Assembly (NCBI GenBank): GCA_021819255.1
Contig: JAKART010000017.1
Location: 5,091 to 13,592, forward strand
DNA length: 8,502 nucleotides
Reading direction: 5' to 3'
DNA from: Acidobacteriota bacterium
GTDB taxonomy: Bacteria; Acidobacteriota; Terriglobia; Terriglobales; Acidobacteriaceae
Part shown: piece by piece, positions 7,411-8,502 of the stretch
How positions within the stretch are numbered: the stretch's first letter is position 1
Layout of the letters: every line of letters starts with the position of its first letter
Translations under genes and position numbers: made by a program
The notes under the pieces: model-generated
What the model was told of the DNA's origin: nothing
The model's input: the letters and a program-made list of their open reading frames with translations, nothing else
Databases searched by the model: none

Positions 7411-7438
7411 GGCAATCCTTCGCGGCGGGAGGAATGCC
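7411..7438 (-). terminator. Hairpin in the 34-bp convergent gap, probable terminator
   Basis: Bases 7411-7421 pair with 7428-7438 across a GCGGCG loop, forming an 11-position stem with one A-A mismatch and one G-T pair. On the minus strand the hairpin is followed by TTCTTACTTC, a broken T-rich tract, as expected for termination of the EamA transcript. On the plus strand no T-tract follows, so termination of the VTT gene there is less certain. A smaller alternative stem is GAAGG-CAAT-CCTTC (7408-7421). Confidence 0.5.
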
Positions 7439-7441
7439 GGA

Positions 7442-8392
7442 TCAGACCATGGCGGGGTCTTCCACCGGCGTTTTGGCCCGCACAGTGAGCGTAACGGCGG
7501 CACAGAGAATCAAGGCTCCACCCAGCCAGGCGAAAGAGCCCAGACGCTCGTGGAGAACGAAGACGCCCAGAACAGAGCCGATCAAGGGTTCCATATTGAG
7601 CAGAACTCCGGCTTGCGAAGCCGGAACCTGGGTCATTCCCCAGTTCCATAGCAGGGTGGTGGCGGCGGTGCACAGCAAGCCGCTGGCGGCCAGCGCGGCC
7701 CAGGCTTTGAACGAGACGCCGTGCCACGGTGGAGTTCCGTAAGCCAGGGGCACATAAAGGAGAAGCATCAGGGTGCCCGCAGCTATTCCGTAGGCGGTTA
7801 CAGCCGCATGGTTATGCTGTTCCATAAGACGTTTGTTGAAGAGGATCCAGAACAGGGCGATAAAGAGAGAGAGGAGCACCAGAAGGTCACCGCCCAGCGT
7901 GGAATCGGCTCCGGACAGGGAAGACGGGCCAGCGGGAACCTGCGAATGAGATCCGCCGAGGACGACCAGAGCCGCGCCAAGTGTGGAGGCGGCCAGAGCG
8001 GCCCAGCCCACTCCACTGAGGTGTTCCCTGGCAAAAAGTGTAGCGCCGACCGCGAGGATCACCGGCATCGCGCCCACCATAAGCGCAGCGTGCGAGACTG
8101 TGGTGAGCGACAGGCCCTTGAACTGGATGAGGAATTGGAGGGGAACCCCGAGCAGGGCCGCAAACAGAAGCATCCGCCATTCGGCAGCGTTGAACCGCGG
8201 GCGGTGAGCGAGCAGGAGGGGAAGAAGGCCGAGGGTTGCAAAGACGAATCGGTAGAGGACCATGGCGCCGAAGTTCATCTCACCCAGAGCGATCTTGCCC
8301 AGGAAGAAGCCGCAACCCCAGAAGCAACTGGCGAAAAATGCAGCCAGGAAGCCGAGAGCGCGATGCTTTCCGAAGGAGGACACAGGTTCCAT
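7442..8392 (-). CDS. EamA-family (DMT superfamily) transporter
   Basis: This 316-residue inner-membrane protein of the drug/metabolite transporter superfamily has the standard ten-helix plan made of two EamA repeats, roughly 12-146 and 167-305. The first repeat ends with SHAALMVGAMPVILAVGATL (100-119) before the acidic REHL. The second ends with the matching ASQAGVLLNMEPLIGSVLGV (258-277) and HERL (281-284). This duplicated pattern is diagnostic of the family. Members export amino acids, metabolites or toxic compounds, and the substrate cannot be assigned. The start at 8392 is chosen because GGAGG sits 5 bases upstream and the first helix follows at about residue 12. The frame continues to an ATG at 8467, adding 25 Arg-rich residues with no family match. 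The gene is convergent with the VTT gene, and no partner gene is visible to hint at a substrate. Confidence 0.92.
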   Translation of the reverse strand: MEPVSSFGKHRALGFLAAFFASCFWGCGFFLGKIALGEMNFGAMVLYRFVFATLGLLPLLLAHRPRFNAAEWRMLLFAALLGVPLQFLIQFKGLSLTTVSHAALMVGAMPVILAVGATLFAREHLSGVGWAALAASTLGAALVVLGGSHSQVPAGPSSLSGADSTLGGDLLVLLSLFIALFWILFNKRLMEQHNHAAVTAYGIAAGTLMLLLYVPLAYGTPPWHGVSFKAWAALAASGLLCTAATTLLWNWGMTQVPASQAGVLLNMEPLIGSVLGVFVLHERLGSFAWLGGALILCAAVTLTVRAKTPVEDPAMV

Positions 8393-8397
8393 TCTCG

Positions 8398-8402
8398 CCT
8401 CC
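8398..8402 (-). promoter_or_regulatory. Ribosome binding site deciding the EamA start
   Basis: On the minus strand this reads GGAGG, followed by CGAGA and then ATG at 8392. It is the clearest Shine-Dalgarno sequence in the window with ideal spacing, and it supports this start over the in-frame ATG codons at 8467 and 8437. Confidence 0.8.
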
Positions 8403-8413
8403 GGCCTCTTTGG

Positions 8414-8466
8414 TGCGCAGAAAGACGAGCCGGGCATGCGCAGGGGCTCTTGCCTGCCTCTGCGCA
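8414..8466. promoter_or_regulatory. Three TGCGCAG sites and hairpin upstream of the EamA gene
   Basis: TGCGCAG occurs at 8414-8420 and 8437-8443, and inverted as CTGCGCA at 8460-8466, with a spacing of about 23 bases. The last two form a hairpin of 11 pairs (8437-8447 with 8456-8466, one G-T) and an 8-base loop. The first copy could pair with the third instead, giving two exclusive folds. The site lies 22-74 bases upstream of the start at 8392, where an operator or a leader structure would be expected. No clear -10 or -35 was found. Confidence 0.45.
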
Positions 8467-8502
8467 CGCCTGTCCGCCCGCCCGGTTACCAGACCCGAGA
8501 TC

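Noticed and set aside
6418..7503. Minus-strand open frame of 361 codons across the VTT gene and the tandem repeats
   Set aside because: It runs antisense to the VTT membrane-protein gene, has a hydrophilic low-complexity composition and overlaps the end of the EamA gene.

Overview
The window is GC-rich bacterial chromosomal DNA holding five protein genes and several structured intergenic elements. Low-complexity Ala/Ser/Gly insertions in otherwise standard housekeeping proteins, together with the gene types, suggest an Acidobacteriota-like soil bacterium. That is an inference from style, since there is no rRNA or other marker gene to place it. No phage, plasmid, insertion sequence, CRISPR array, tRNA or rRNA gene was recognised.

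Layout, left to right. Positions 1-98 hold a nested inverted-repeat element with an 8-bp outer stem, a 6-bp inner stem and two competing central hairpins. It could be a structured RNA or a dispersed palindromic repeat. After about 210 bp of unremarkable sequence comes a small plus-strand glyoxalase/dioxygenase-fold (VOC) gene (312-755). It converges on a minus-strand pair: alaS (3566-6367, alanyl-tRNA synthetase) followed 86 bp downstream by a large secreted N-acetylmuramoyl-L-alanine amidase (1029-3479). No convincing terminator lies between these two, so they may share a transcript.

The 308-bp region between alaS and the divergent membrane-protein gene (6676-7407, VTT/DedA-like) is the most structured intergenic stretch. 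It contains an 11-pair imperfect dyad (6470-6495), three tandem 20-bp repeats (6558-6617), and a candidate extended -10 box very close to the start codon on each side. The membrane-protein gene converges on a minus-strand EamA-type transporter gene (7442-8392). The 34-bp gap between them contains a hairpin that may stop transcription. Upstream of the transporter start, three copies of TGCGCAG lie about 23 bp apart, and two of them form an 11-bp hairpin.

Functionally this is a mix of core metabolism (tRNA charging), envelope maintenance (amidase, VTT membrane protein), small-molecule export and an uncharacterised metalloenzyme. The genes do not form one pathway. No complete novel multi-gene system is visible. 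The novelty candidates are the non-coding elements, above all 1-98 and the repeats between alaS and the VTT gene.
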